Source: Poriferisodalis sp965203655 (GTDB lineage: Bacteria; Actinomycetota; Acidimicrobiia; Acidimicrobiales; Poriferisodalaceae). From it: a stretch of 64,000 nt of DNA. The position numbers and the translations under genes are program-made. Below are positions 1 to 8,231 of this stretch, piece by piece. The stretch is taken from positions 496,001 to 560,000 of the forward strand of contig NZ_CBDBDD010000008.1 in assembly GCF_965203655.1 (NCBI RefSeq), in the 5' to 3' direction. Position 1 is the stretch's first letter. Each line of letters begins with the position of its first letter. The notes below the pieces were generated by a model that did no database searches, was not told the DNA's origin, and was given only the letters and a program-made list of their open reading frames with translations.

Positions 1-133
1 GACCCGCCGTGCCGGTCTCCGATCGGCGGCATGCTGCACGCAGGGTGTCGCAGTCGGCGGCCATTCGCACCGAACCTCGTCGGCTGCAGCCGAAGAGGTG
101 GTCAGTCGGACTACGCGCCTCGAGGAGCACGCC

Positions 134-448
134 ATGGGCTCGATCATCCTGCTCGTCGGACTGTTCGCCCTCATGTACTTCTTGATGATCCGGCCGCAAC
201 AGCGGCGGGCCAAGGAGCGGGCGGCAATGCTGAGTCGTGCCGATGTCGGCGACGTGGTCGCCACGGTCGGCGGGGTCATCGGCAAGATCGTCGCGGTGGA
301 GGAGCCAGGCGAGGTGGTCTGCCTCGAGGTGGACAGCGATGTCGAGCTGCGCGTGCAGCGCCGCGCCATCGGCGAGATCATCACTCCCGCCAGTACTGGC
401 GGCCCCGCTGGACCGCCCGAATCGGATGACGTTGACCCTCCCGAGTGA
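134..448 (+). CDS. yajC: Sec translocon accessory subunit YajC
   Basis: Small single-pass membrane protein of about 104 residues that associates with SecDF at the SecYEG translocon. The N-terminus MGSIILLVGLFALMYF is one transmembrane helix, followed by the family signature MIRPQQRRAKE and a small cytoplasmic beta domain with VGDVVATVGGVIGKI. The C-terminal 15 residues are acidic and Pro-rich. I chose ATG 134 over an in-frame GTG at 98 because gaggag lies 8 nt upstream and the helix then starts at residue 2. It is the first gene of yajC-secD-secF, with 44 nt before secD. Identification is firm from sequence and context. Confidence 0.93.
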   Translation: MGSIILLVGLFALMYFLMIRPQQRRAKERAAMLSRADVGDVVATVGGVIGKIVAVEEPGEVVCLEVDSDVELRVQRRAIGEIITPASTGGPAGPPESDDVDPPE

Positions 449-492
449 GCCAGGCTTGACGCTTCCCGACATGGTCTGTCGATAACTCGAAG

Positions 493-2172
493 ATGCGCCG
501 CTCGCAGATCGTCTCGTTGCTGCTGGCCGTCATCATCGGCTTCGGCTCGCTGGTCGGCGTGATCGTCGCGGGGTGGGTGCCAGTGCTGGGCGTGCAGCTG
601 CAGGGCGGTGTGGAGGTGCTGCTGCGGCCGACCACCCCGGCCGATGACGAGCAGCTCGATCGAGCCATCGAGATCATCCGGTCGAGGGTGGACGCCCTCG
701 GTGTGGCAGAGCCCGACATCACCCGCCAGGGTGCGCAGGTCGTCGTGCAGCTGCCAGGCGTCAAGGACAAGCAGCGCGCCGTCGATCTCGTGGGCCAGAC
801 GGCAGAGCTGAGGTTCCGGCCCGTGCTGCTCACGTTCAATCCGTTCGACGAGGTGGACTTCGGCGGAGCGCAGCAGCTCGCAGAGGCATACAACGCATCG
901 CTGCATCCCGAGTCTGTTGACGAGTCGGCTTCCGAGGCCGCTGACGAGGAGTTGGTCGGGGAGCAGGAGATGACCGCGCAGGAACTGCTCGAGCTGATCG
1001 ACCCAGAGGCGGCGGCAGGACTCGAAACAGAGGCTGGCGACGCATTGGGCGATTCCCCTGCAGATCAAGCGGGCGGACCGCCAGAGACGGTCGAACCGCC
1101 CGAGATCATCGAGCCCGAGACCGAAGCCGCGGCACCTGAGGCCGACGAGCCGGCGGAGATCGAAGTTGATGACGTGCCAGCGTTCACGTCGCCCGAGGAT
1201 GATCTCGCCGATTGGGCCGTGCTGCTGCCGGGCCGTGGCGAGCCAGTGGGATACGTGCTCGGTCCGGCCGAGCTGACCGGCGAGGCGGTCGCCGAGGCGG
1301 CAGCAACGTTCAACAACGAGTGGGTCGTCAACGTCGATCTCACCGACGAAGGCGCAGTCGGCTTCGACGAGATCGCCGCCCGGCATTTCGGCCAGCAGGT
1401 GGCCATCGTGCTCGACGGCGTGGTCGAGTCGGCCCCGGTCATCCGGGCCACCGAATTCGGGGGCACAGCGGTCATCTCGGGCACCTTCGACGAGGAAGGT
1501 GCGCGCGACCTCGCCGTGGCATTGCGCTTCGGTGCGCTGCCGGTGGTATTCGAGCAGGACGACGTGCGCACGGTGTCGGCCACCCTGGGCGAGGGAACGC
1601 TGCGGGCTGGGGTGGTGGCCGGCATCGTCGGCCTGATCGCCGTCGGCATCTACATGCTGCTGTATTACCGCCTGCTCGGCATCGTGGCCGTGGCCAGCCT
1701 GGCCATCAGCGGGTCCATCTTGTGGTCGCTCATCAGCTGGCTGGGCGAGAGCCGGGGGCTCGCGCTGACGCTGGCGGGCACCACCGGCATCATCGTGTCG
1801 ATCGGCGTCCAAGTCGACTCGAACATCGTCTACTACGAGCGGATCAAGGAAGAGGTCCGGCGGGGGCGCGCGATTCGCTCGGCCGCGGACGCCAGCTTCA
1901 AGGGCGCATTCTCCACGATCGTGTGGGCCGACCTAGCGTCGCTCATCGGTGCGGGTGTGCTGTACCAGCTCACCAGCGGCACCGTCCGCGGCTTCGCGCT
2001 GTACCTGGGCCTCGCGACGCTCATTGACCTGGCGGTGTCGTACTTCTTCATGCGGCCGCTGGTGGTGTTCATCGCTCGCAAGCTTGTCAATGAGGAACCC
2101 CGGCGGCTGGGCGTGCTGCCCGGTACCGATGATGCGGCCACTGCGGCTGCGGTGATGGGAGGCGCGACGTGA
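493..2172 (+). CDS. secD: Protein translocase subunit SecD
   Basis: RND-type membrane protein that uses the proton gradient to help pull exported proteins across the membrane. Length 559. TM1 is at about residues 5-27, then the P1 periplasmic-type domain (VEVLLRPT, RSRVDALGVAEPDI, QLPGVKD), and five further TM segments from about 370 to 535. The conserved TM4 motif is VDSNIVYYERIKEE near residue 440, whose Asp corresponds to the essential Asp of E. coli SecD. P1 carries an insertion of roughly 90 residues (about 140-235) made mostly of Glu, Asp, Ala and Pro, longer than in textbook SecD. The stop overlaps the secF start by 4 nt (GTGA), so translation is probably coupled. Confidence 0.96.
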   Translation: MRRSQIVSLLLAVIIGFGSLVGVIVAGWVPVLGVQLQGGVEVLLRPTTPADDEQLDRAIEIIRSRVDALGVAEPDITRQGAQVVVQLPGVKDKQRAVDLVGQTAELRFRPVLLTFNPFDEVDFGGAQQLAEAYNASLHPESVDESASEAADEELVGEQEMTAQELLELIDPEAAAGLETEAGDALGDSPADQAGGPPETVEPPEIIEPETEAAAPEADEPAEIEVDDVPAFTSPEDDLADWAVLLPGRGEPVGYVLGPAELTGEAVAEAAATFNNEWVVNVDLTDEGAVGFDEIAARHFGQQVAIVLDGVVESAPVIRATEFGGTAVISGTFDEEGARDLAVALRFGALPVVFEQDDVRTVSATLGEGTLRAGVVAGIVGLIAVGIYMLLYYRLLGIVAVASLAISGSILWSLISWLGESRGLALTLAGTTGIIVSIGVQVDSNIVYYERIKEEVRRGRAIRSAADASFKGAFSTIVWADLASLIGAGVLYQLTSGTVRGFALYLGLATLIDLAVSYFFMRPLVVFIARKLVNEEPRRLGVLPGTDDAATAAAVMGGAT

Positions 2173-3302
2173 TCTCGGCGCTGCGGACCTTCTACCGGGG
2201 CGAGAATGCCTGGGACATCCTGGGCGTGTCCCGCAAGGTGGTGCTGGGCTCAGCGCTGGCGGTGCTCATCTGTGTCGTGGCGCTGCTGGTGCGCGGGCTC
2301 AATCTGGGCATCGAGTTCGAGGGCGGCTCGGTGTGGGAGATCCCGGTCCCAGCGAGCGCGCAGGAGGCCGCCGACGATGCTGGCGAGGCTGCGTCGGGGC
2401 CCGCGGCTGACGTCCCGACGACCGATGACATCGCCGCTGCCGCTGCTGCCGCCGGCGTGCCCGACGCCCGGGTGCAGCTCGTGACCGTGACCGGATCCGA
2501 GGACATCTTCCGGGTGCGCGGGGTGCTCGGGCCCGATGTGAGCGCGGTCGACGTGAACGCTGCGCTGGCCTCCGCTGCCGATGTCGACGTCGAGAGTCTG
2601 TCGACGCGTCAGGTCAGCCCGTCCTTCGGCGACGAGGTGGCGGGCAAGGCGCGGCGGGCGCTCGTGGTGTTCTTCGTGCTGATCGCGCTCTACCTGTGGT
2701 TCCGCTTCGAGTGGAAGATGTCGGTCGGCGCCCTTGTAGCCGTGGGGCACGACATCGTCCTGACCGTCGGTGCGTACGCGCTGTTCGGGTTCGAGGTGAC
2801 GCCGGCGACCGTGGTGGCCTTCCTCACGATCATGGGCTATTCGCTGTACGACACGATCGTCGTGTTCGATCGCGTCAAGACCAACGAGCGGTCGCTGCCG
2901 GCGCGCAGTCATTTCACCTATGCGGCACTCGCGAACGTGTCGCTCAACCAGGTGCTGACACGCTCGGTCAACACCTCGATCACGTCAGTGCTGCCGGTGC
3001 TGTCGATGCTGGTCGTCGGCGCCGGGTTCCTGGGCGCGGGCACGCTCTCGGAGTTCGCGACGGCGCTGCTGATCGGCCTGCTCGTCGGCTCGTACAGCTC
3101 GATCTTCGTGGCGATGCCGACCGTGGCGTGGCTGAAGAGCTACGAGCCGGGCTGGGCCGCCGCGCAGGCTGCGGCCGATGCCGCAGGCCGCCATGACTCG
3201 ATGGAAGCCGCCACCCAGGCGCTCGCCGCCGAGAGCTACACCCGCAGCGCCGCGCCCCGTCCCCGCAAGTCCCGCCGCTCAAAGTCCCAACGCCGCCGCT
3301 GA
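2169..3302 (+). CDS. secF: Protein translocase subunit SecF
   Basis: Partner of SecD in the SecDF complex. Length 377. TM1 is at about residues 24-46, followed by an extracytoplasmic domain with LGIEFEGGSVWEI, an Ala-rich insertion, and RQVSPSFGDE. Five TM segments follow. The TM4 motif MGYSLYDTIVVFDRVK near residue 220 carries the conserved Asp and Arg pair. The C-terminus is a strongly basic tail ending RPRKSRRSKSQRRR. The GTG start overlaps the secD stop. It is the last gene of the operon; a hairpin follows within 25 nt and the next gene is convergent. Confidence 0.96.
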   Translation: MISALRTFYRGENAWDILGVSRKVVLGSALAVLICVVALLVRGLNLGIEFEGGSVWEIPVPASAQEAADDAGEAASGPAADVPTTDDIAAAAAAAGVPDARVQLVTVTGSEDIFRVRGVLGPDVSAVDVNAALASAADVDVESLSTRQVSPSFGDEVAGKARRALVVFFVLIALYLWFRFEWKMSVGALVAVGHDIVLTVGAYALFGFEVTPATVVAFLTIMGYSLYDTIVVFDRVKTNERSLPARSHFTYAALANVSLNQVLTRSVNTSITSVLPVLSMLVVGAGFLGAGTLSEFATALLIGLLVGSYSSIFVAMPTVAWLKSYEPGWAAAQAAADAAGRHDSMEAATQALAAESYTRSAAPRPRKSRRSKSQRRR

Positions 3303-3324
3303 CGCTCTACTGGTTCTACAGCGT

Positions 3325-3348
3325 GGCCAAGTGCACCTGTGCTTGGCC
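3325..3348. terminator. Inverted repeat between convergent secF and mazF-like genes
   Basis: GGCCAAG (3325-3331) pairs perfectly with CTTGGCC (3342-3348); three further pairs (CAC/GTG) can form above a 2-nt bulge. It sits 23 nt after the secF stop and just before the end of the opposing toxin gene, which is the expected place for a bidirectional terminator. There is no T-run, so intrinsic termination would be weak. Confidence 0.45.
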
Positions 3349-3356
3349 CGGGCCCG

Positions 3357-3665
3357 TCAGCAGGCGAGCGCGTAGCCGATAGCGCCACACACGTCGTGCA
3401 TAGTGGACGCGTCGAGGTGACCGGCCTGATCGACAAGTGATGAGCGTCGGATGGTGTGCAGTCCGTCGCAGTTGACGACGGACTCTTGGGGCAGATTGGC
3501 CTCGTCGGTGCTGATGGCGACTTCGACTGCAAGTCCTCGGATTGTGGTGGTGATTTCTGCGACCGTCACGAGTTGGCGGACATCAATGACCCCAGGGCGC
3601 GTGAGCACGAGCACGGGTCGTCGTTTGCCGCCGACTTCGGCCCACCACACCTCGCCGCGATTCAT
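3357..3665 (-). CDS. MazF/PemK-family mRNA interferase toxin
   Basis: 102-residue toxin with the family hallmarks: N-terminal MNRGEVWWAEVGGKRRPVLVLTR (RGEVWW and the RPVLV strand), a central NLPQESVVNCDGLHTI segment equivalent to the usual L..(D/E)S.v....(l/i)..i, and a small C-terminal helix. MazF/PemK enzymes cut single-stranded RNA at specific sequences. The start codon overlaps the stop of the upstream antitoxin by 4 nt (ATGA at 3662-3665), the usual coupling of antitoxin to toxin. The CcdB/MazF fold is shared, so the pairing with a CcdA-type antitoxin is structurally sensible. Confidence 0.85.
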   Translation of the reverse strand: MNRGEVWWAEVGGKRRPVLVLTRPGVIDVRQLVTVAEITTTIRGLAVEVAISTDEANLPQESVVNCDGLHTIRRSSLVDQAGHLDASTMHDVCGAIGYALAC

Positions 3666-3871
3666 GCCTCGCTCCAGACCTCCGCGTGGTCCCAGAATTC
3701 GTCCGGCTGCTCCGGCTGGGCCATGTACGCGGCCCGATCGGCATCAGCCATCGCCCGTTCGACAGCCGCTTCGAGACCCTGCCGGGCTGCTGCGGAAACG
3801 TTGATGCCGAGGCGTCGCGCAGAGTGCGCCAATTCGGCATCGAGCGTGAAGGTTGCTCGGGTTGATGCCAT
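3662..3871 (-). CDS. CcdA-like antitoxin
   Basis: About 69 residues. The sequence (RATFTLDAELAHSARRLGINVS, AARQGLEAAVE, and a C-terminal DEFWDHAEVW) has the pattern of post-segregation antitoxin CcdA/ribbon-helix-helix proteins: a short beta strand and two helices for DNA binding, then a flexible tail that wraps the toxin. ATG 3871 or GTG 3874 could be the start. It overlaps the MazF-like toxin gene by 4 nt. Two 13-nt direct repeats immediately upstream are a likely binding site for this protein. Confidence 0.75.
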   Translation of the reverse strand: MASTRATFTLDAELAHSARRLGINVSAAARQGLEAAVERAMADADRAAYMAQPEQPDEFWDHAEVWSEA

Positions 3872-3890
3872 CACATGATGCTAGCACTAT

Positions 3891-3919
3891 CTGCTATATC
3901 TTGATGCTGCTATATCTTG
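3891..3919 (-). promoter_or_regulatory. Tandem operator/promoter of the toxin-antitoxin pair
   Basis: The 13-mer ctgctatatcttg occurs exactly twice, at 3891-3903 and 3907-3919, with a 16-nt period, in an AT-rich patch 20-48 nt upstream of the antitoxin start (minus strand reads caagatatagcag). Autoregulated TA operons typically carry such repeats over the -10 region; tatagc may itself serve as -10. Role inferred. Confidence 0.5.
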
Positions 3920-4267
3920 GTACTGCGCTGTTCTGGTGCTGCGCTGTGGGGATCGATCGTGCCGGGGCAAAGGGCCTGCTGTGCGTTGGCGAGATGGTGT
4001 CGTCATGTCGTCGTTCACGCATTGGCAGGACTCCAGCTCATCCGCCGCCGCCCGCGGCGGCGGGCCGCCCCGGTCGTAATCTCGTCGTTCACGCAGTGCC
4101 AGAACTCCGACTGGCTCACTCTGAGCTGACCCCGCAAGTTGTGGGGCCACAGCCCGCTGCCATAGCGGCCGCCATCGCCGGGGCGGTCAGGCGGCCGCGA
4201 GACACGGGTTCGCAGCTGAGCCCGAGCGGCCAGTGCGTTGCACCAGCCGCGCTTCCTTTGATGTGCG
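3920..4267. other. Non-coding stretch between TA pair and HNH gene
   Basis: About 350 bp with no convincing gene. It contains a pair of imperfect 31-nt direct repeats and a strong hairpin, listed separately. On the minus strand a short segment reads SQSEFWHCVNDEI, which faintly resembles the N-terminus of small actinobacterial DUF3046 proteins. It has no proper continuation, so any gene here would be a remnant. Confidence 0.35.
4008..4112. repeat. Imperfect direct repeats flanking a palindrome
   Basis: Copy 1 spans 4008-4038 and copy 2 spans 4082-4112. Both begin tcgtcgttcacgca and continue in near-identity (ttggcaggactcc versus gtgccagaactcc). Between them, ccgccgccg (4042-4050) and cggcggcgg (4055-4063) form a perfect 9-bp stem with a 4-nt loop. 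The arrangement could be a small duplicated module or a mobile-element remnant. Confidence 0.5.
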
Positions 4268-5413
4268 TCATGGTGGCTGGAGTTCGTAGCCGGGCTTGTC
4301 TGGGTCCCATTCGGCCACAAAGCCCTGCTGGTGAATCTTGTGCGTGTGGCAGTCGTGGCAGACGGTGAGGAGGTTGGCGTAGTCGGTTGGCCCGCCGTAC
4401 TGCCATTCGTTGATGTGGTGGTGCTGACAGCGTTCGGGCGGGATACCGCACCCGACGCAGCCCTTGTCGCGTAACGCCAAGGCGGCACGCTGGAGATCGC
4501 TGGCGGTGCGTCGGCTGCGTCCCAGGCGCAGGTCTCCGGTGGCTGCCTCGAAGATCGCGGGCAGCACGTCGGCGTCGACGGCGATGCGGGCGATCTCGCC
4601 GATGGGGATCGGCGTGCCGTCGGCGAGACGCCCGTTGGCGAGTTGATGGTTCACCATGTCGTAGTCGGCCACAACGATGAGCGATGCGCCGCTGGGCCGC
4701 TTGGCGTGAGGGTTCAGCAGCAGTTCGGTGATGGCGTCGGCTGCGCGCTGATGGGGTGTGCGCTGCGCTGTCGGGTCTTCGTCGCGAAACAGGCGCCGTT
4801 CGGCGGCAGCGATGACGGTGCCGAGGTGTGCGCCGGTGACGGGGTCGACTTCGAGGTGCAGCACAGTCATGCCGTCGCTGGCACGAGTACGGATCGTGCC
4901 GCTGCGTGCTTGACGCTGCCGCTCCAATACCGAGGCTCCGTCGTCGCGGCTGACCTCGGCGACATGGCGGGCGACAGTGCGCCGGAACTCGTCGTAGCCC
5001 TCGCGCTGGGCCCGCGCGGCCAGAAACGCCTCGTCAATATGTGCGTCGCCGGCGGCACGAGCGATGACCTGCGCATGCCCGGCCGGGACTGTGCCCGCTG
5101 CGAGCCCGTCGCGAGTGGCGTCGAGCTCGCGGAGTCGAACAGCGTTCTTGACGTCGTTGCGCGCTGTGCGGCCCGACACTGCCATCTTGTCGGCAGCGGC
5201 ATGCGCGGCAGCACCGTCGCCGCTGCGGCGGGCGATCTCGGCGAGCGCGTCGGCCTTCATCGCTGCGAGCCGTGACTCGGCGCAGGCAATCTCTCCCAGC
5301 CGCGCCCGCAGTCCCCCCGAGCACAGCCCGGCCACGTCCACCTCCGGCACGTGCAACCCCCGCACCGGTGCCGCGGTGCGCCGCTGGTGGCTGGCGTGTG
5401 TCTCACTCGTCAC
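4268..5413 (-). CDS. DUF222/13E12-type HNH endonuclease
   Basis: About 381 residues. The N-terminal two thirds is a helical DUF222-like domain (AESRLAAMKADALAEIARRS, TARNDVKNAVRL, VPAGHAQVIARA, VDPVTGAHL). The C-terminal HNH domain has paired cysteines (CVGCG and CHDCH) around HHHINEW, GGPTDYANLL and a final HKIH, the zinc-supported HNH layout. These proteins are abundant, often multicopy, in actinobacteria and commonly associated with mobile DNA; the physiological role is usually unknown. I start at GTG 5413 (VTSETHASHQ); upstream in-frame sequence is Arg-rich read-through without family similarity. Confidence 0.85.
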   Translation of the reverse strand: MTSETHASHQRRTAAPVRGLHVPEVDVAGLCSGGLRARLGEIACAESRLAAMKADALAEIARRSGDGAAAHAAADKMAVSGRTARNDVKNAVRLRELDATRDGLAAGTVPAGHAQVIARAAGDAHIDEAFLAARAQREGYDEFRRTVARHVAEVSRDDGASVLERQRQARSGTIRTRASDGMTVLHLEVDPVTGAHLGTVIAAAERRLFRDEDPTAQRTPHQRAADAITELLLNPHAKRPSGASLIVVADYDMVNHQLANGRLADGTPIPIGEIARIAVDADVLPAIFEAATGDLRLGRSRRTASDLQRAALALRDKGCVGCGIPPERCQHHHINEWQYGGPTDYANLLTVCHDCHTHKIHQQGFVAEWDPDKPGYELQPP

Positions 5414-5610
5414 GCATACGACCGTATGTGGGGGGTGTGACACGTTCAGATCGGCGACGTTCCTCACCCGCAGGCCGTGTCGGCTGAGGAGCAAGGCTGG
5501 GCTAGCCGAGCGGCCGGTGCCAAACGGGACAGGTCCTAGTCTGCATCGATCATCAGGCAGCCTGCGAACCAGTCCAGCTAGCGATCCAGCCGAGTTTGCA
5601 AAACGGACTG

Positions 5611-5634
5611 CCCGACGAACACAGGTTCGTTGGG
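5611..5634 (-). terminator. Terminator of the FtsZ-like operon
   Basis: On the minus strand, a 10-bp stem (one G.U pair) is formed by cccaacgaac and gttcgtcggg with loop ctgt. It begins 3 nt past the stop of the last gene and is followed after a few bases by a gttttgc tract. This placement fits an operon-ending intrinsic terminator. Confidence 0.65.
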
Positions 5635-5636
5635 CC

Positions 5637-8231
5637 TCACACCACCGAAGAGGGTGGTGCCTCCTCGCGAAGCGCTGCATCCGCAGAGCCCTCCGGTGCC
5701 CAGGCACCGAGGTCAGTGGGGGAGAACGGGTCCGAGATCACAACCCGCCATGACGCGATGAGGGTCTCTGGGTGTCCGGGGCCCTCGGGAATCTCGATGG
5801 GAACCTGATGACCCAATGGGTGCTGGCCTGGCGGCCTGCTGCCGGGACGAAGGATCTCCCAGTTCAAGCCGTCGGGTTCCTGGTTCAGGTTGAGGAATTC
5901 GGCGACCGCAAAGCCGTCGAGTGCGCGAGCGCTGGGCACGGTGACGGAGCCCAATAGCTCGGACAGACGTCGGGCGGGACCTCGGGAATCTGACGCGTCC
6001 GGAAGAGCGGTCGACAGCATGTCGCTGACTGCGTCGGAGGTGATCTCGCGACGCAGTCCGTCGTCGTCCTTGATGGCTTGCGCGAGGTGCTCTCGAGGCC
6101 CGAGCATTGGCTCGTTGGTGCGCGCGTCTCGGTGCCTCGCGAAGCCCGGCGGCGTGTGGTCGGCGTCGGGATGATCGAAGGGGCCGGCGACTGCAGCTTC
6201 AAAATCTTGTTGCCATCGTTCCAAGGCAGAGGCGAAGACGCCGCCGATCCATCCGCTGGCGACAGTCGCGGCGCGTCCGTGTCGGCGCATGGTTGCGACA
6301 CGCTCGGGCAGTGGGTTCGCAACGGCGATCATCATGGGGAACGGGTGGGGGATTGCGGCGATGTCCATGCGTCGATTTGCGCTCGGCTCGCCAGTGCTGT
6401 ACGGACGGTGGAGCATGGCCGCGATGATCTCGGCGTGGTCGTCAAACTCGATGGATGCTGCGCACAGCCGGGTGGCCTCGGTGGCGTGATGCCGCCCCGA
6501 CTCGACGCTCCATCTTCGCAACCGCTGCGTGTCATAGTGCTCCAATGCTGCAATGCCGGCCCGCCATGCTGTGACCCCCAGCAATACCAGCGCCAAGAGT
6601 GACACCACGACCCCAACGAGAATGTCCACGATCGGATTTGACGTCTTGCCGCCGATCGTGCCAATCCCGATCAAATCGGTCAGCGAACCGACAATGCCGA
6701 TCCACCGTTCGATGACGATGAACGCGGCAAGTATCACGAGGCTGGCGACGATGTTGCGAACTCGACGCAGCTTGGCCGCGCTTGACACCGCCTTCTCGTA
6801 CGCCTCGAGTTCTTGTTCTGGGTTCCGTGGACGACCGGTGCATCGCTCTGCTGCACTGTGCAGCTGAGTTTCCAAGTAGTTCCGGAGCCGTCGAAACAGG
6901 TTGTCCTCGGTAGCGGTGTCGAACAGTTCATCATCGGCTGCACCCGTTGGACCGGCGGTCGCGCAATCTTCGGGCTCGGCGAGGGGATCTGACGCAATGA
7001 TGCTGTTCGGGTCGTTCCAGACAAGCCGCTTGCCCTTACCGTCAACTGGGAATTCGAAGTGCCGAACGACCTCATCTGATGGTTCCCCGCCATCGACGAG
7101 GCAGATGGCAAACTCCCGCAGAACGTCCCAACGCACTGGGTCACGCGGCGCGCCACCTACCAGGTGGGACAGCCCTGACCGCTCAAGGTTCCTTCGGAGT
7201 GCGATTGGATCGACTCGACCTTGCCCTGATCCCTTCCACCTGCCTGCGGCGATGTGGTCGCGCAGTCCTTCCAGCGCGAGCTCGTCTCTCGTCGGGTCGA
7301 TCGGCGGCGCGATCTCCTGGGTGAGCGAGTGCCACGCCGCCCTCAATCGTTCGTGCAATGAGACTCGGGGTTGAGGCTCCGGTTCGAATGGGCTGAAATC
7401 GAGACCGAGGCTTGCGCACATCGCCTCGGCAGTCTGGGGTGGCGGCACCGCACCGGCCTGTGCGCGTACGGCACCGGAGCCGCTGGGCAGGGGCCAGGGC
7501 GGAGCGAGCGGCAGCAGCCCTGTCGAGGCCTCCCGCAGCAGCCGACCAGCAAACACGATGCGAACCTGCGGGCGAACGACGCGTATCGAGTTCACGGCTG
7601 CGTCGCCGCGATCGGTCTCGATCAGGTGGCCTCGGCTGAACCTCCACGCGCCGCTCATCGTCAAGGCAGTCGTCGCGCACAACGTCAGTCGTCCAGCGAC
7701 GTCATGGGAGTTCACAACGTTTTCGGCGGGCAGTCGATGGTGAGCGATTGAATCGACGTCGTGGATCAGGTGCATGTCGAACTGAGGCGAGAACGTCTCG
7801 TGTGCCACCGACGTCGCCTCATCGTGCACGGACACTGTCAGCGATTGAAACTCGACCTGTGCGATGCGGAACCGATCCTGCAGGCGTTTGAGCACAAGAA
7901 TCTCGTTCTCAAGTCCCTGCCTGCTCTTGGCAGTGTCGGAGGGAGTCCACGGGCGCAGCGCAGCGATCGTCAGCGACTCGACTGGCCTTTGCCGGAGCGC
8001 CTCAGACAGATCCAGCTCCGACCAGTCTCCGGCGACGTTGGACTGGCACTTGACATCGGCTTCCGACAGCGCAAGTTCGTCGCGCCCGCAGACCAGCACC
8101 GGGCGCAATAAGCCTGCACGCGACCACGCACTGAATTCGGTGCTGAGTCCGCTGATGTCACGTGCGACCAAGATCGTAAGGCTGTCATCTGTAGGCGCGA
8201 GGAGTCTTCGATTCGGCGCGGCGGGAGTCAT
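5637..8231 (-). CDS. Two-TM membrane protein of FtsZ-like operon, unknown family
   Basis: 864 residues, no family recognised. The N-terminal half looks soluble and non-repetitive, with an opening segment (SLTILVARDISG) typical of an alpha/beta fold but no P-loop. Two hydrophobic segments lie at about residues 490-515 (IVASLVILAAFIVIERW) and 530-557 (IVDILVGVVVSLLALVLLGV), separated by a short Gly-rich loop. That gives a hairpin in the membrane with both long ends on the same, probably cytosolic, side. Two SDPLA/SDPFS motifs occur, one before the helices (near 433) and one near the C-terminus. The start overlaps the stop of the FtsZ-like gene by 4 nt (ATGA), so the two products are probably made in proportion. 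It is the final gene of the operon. Confidence 0.7.
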   Translation of the reverse strand: MTPAAPNRRLLAPTDDSLTILVARDISGLSTEFSAWSRAGLLRPVLVCGRDELALSEADVKCQSNVAGDWSELDLSEALRQRPVESLTIAALRPWTPSDTAKSRQGLENEILVLKRLQDRFRIAQVEFQSLTVSVHDEATSVAHETFSPQFDMHLIHDVDSIAHHRLPAENVVNSHDVAGRLTLCATTALTMSGAWRFSRGHLIETDRGDAAVNSIRVVRPQVRIVFAGRLLREASTGLLPLAPPWPLPSGSGAVRAQAGAVPPPQTAEAMCASLGLDFSPFEPEPQPRVSLHERLRAAWHSLTQEIAPPIDPTRDELALEGLRDHIAAGRWKGSGQGRVDPIALRRNLERSGLSHLVGGAPRDPVRWDVLREFAICLVDGGEPSDEVVRHFEFPVDGKGKRLVWNDPNSIIASDPLAEPEDCATAGPTGAADDELFDTATEDNLFRRLRNYLETQLHSAAERCTGRPRNPEQELEAYEKAVSSAAKLRRVRNIVASLVILAAFIVIERWIGIVGSLTDLIGIGTIGGKTSNPIVDILVGVVVSLLALVLLGVTAWRAGIAALEHYDTQRLRRWSVESGRHHATEATRLCAASIEFDDHAEIIAAMLHRPYSTGEPSANRRMDIAAIPHPFPMMIAVANPLPERVATMRRHGRAATVASGWIGGVFASALERWQQDFEAAVAGPFDHPDADHTPPGFARHRDARTNEPMLGPREHLAQAIKDDDGLRREITSDAVSDMLSTALPDASDSRGPARRLSELLGSVTVPSARALDGFAVAEFLNLNQEPDGLNWEILRPGSRPPGQHPLGHQVPIEIPEGPGHPETLIASWRVVISDPFSPTDLGAWAPEGSADAALREEAPPSSVV

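Noticed and set aside
31..429. Open frame overlapping yajC in another phase
   Set aside because: Arg/Gly/His-rich composition, no conserved motif; yajC in the overlapping phase is unmistakable. The first 130 bases show no readable end of a ruvB gene either.
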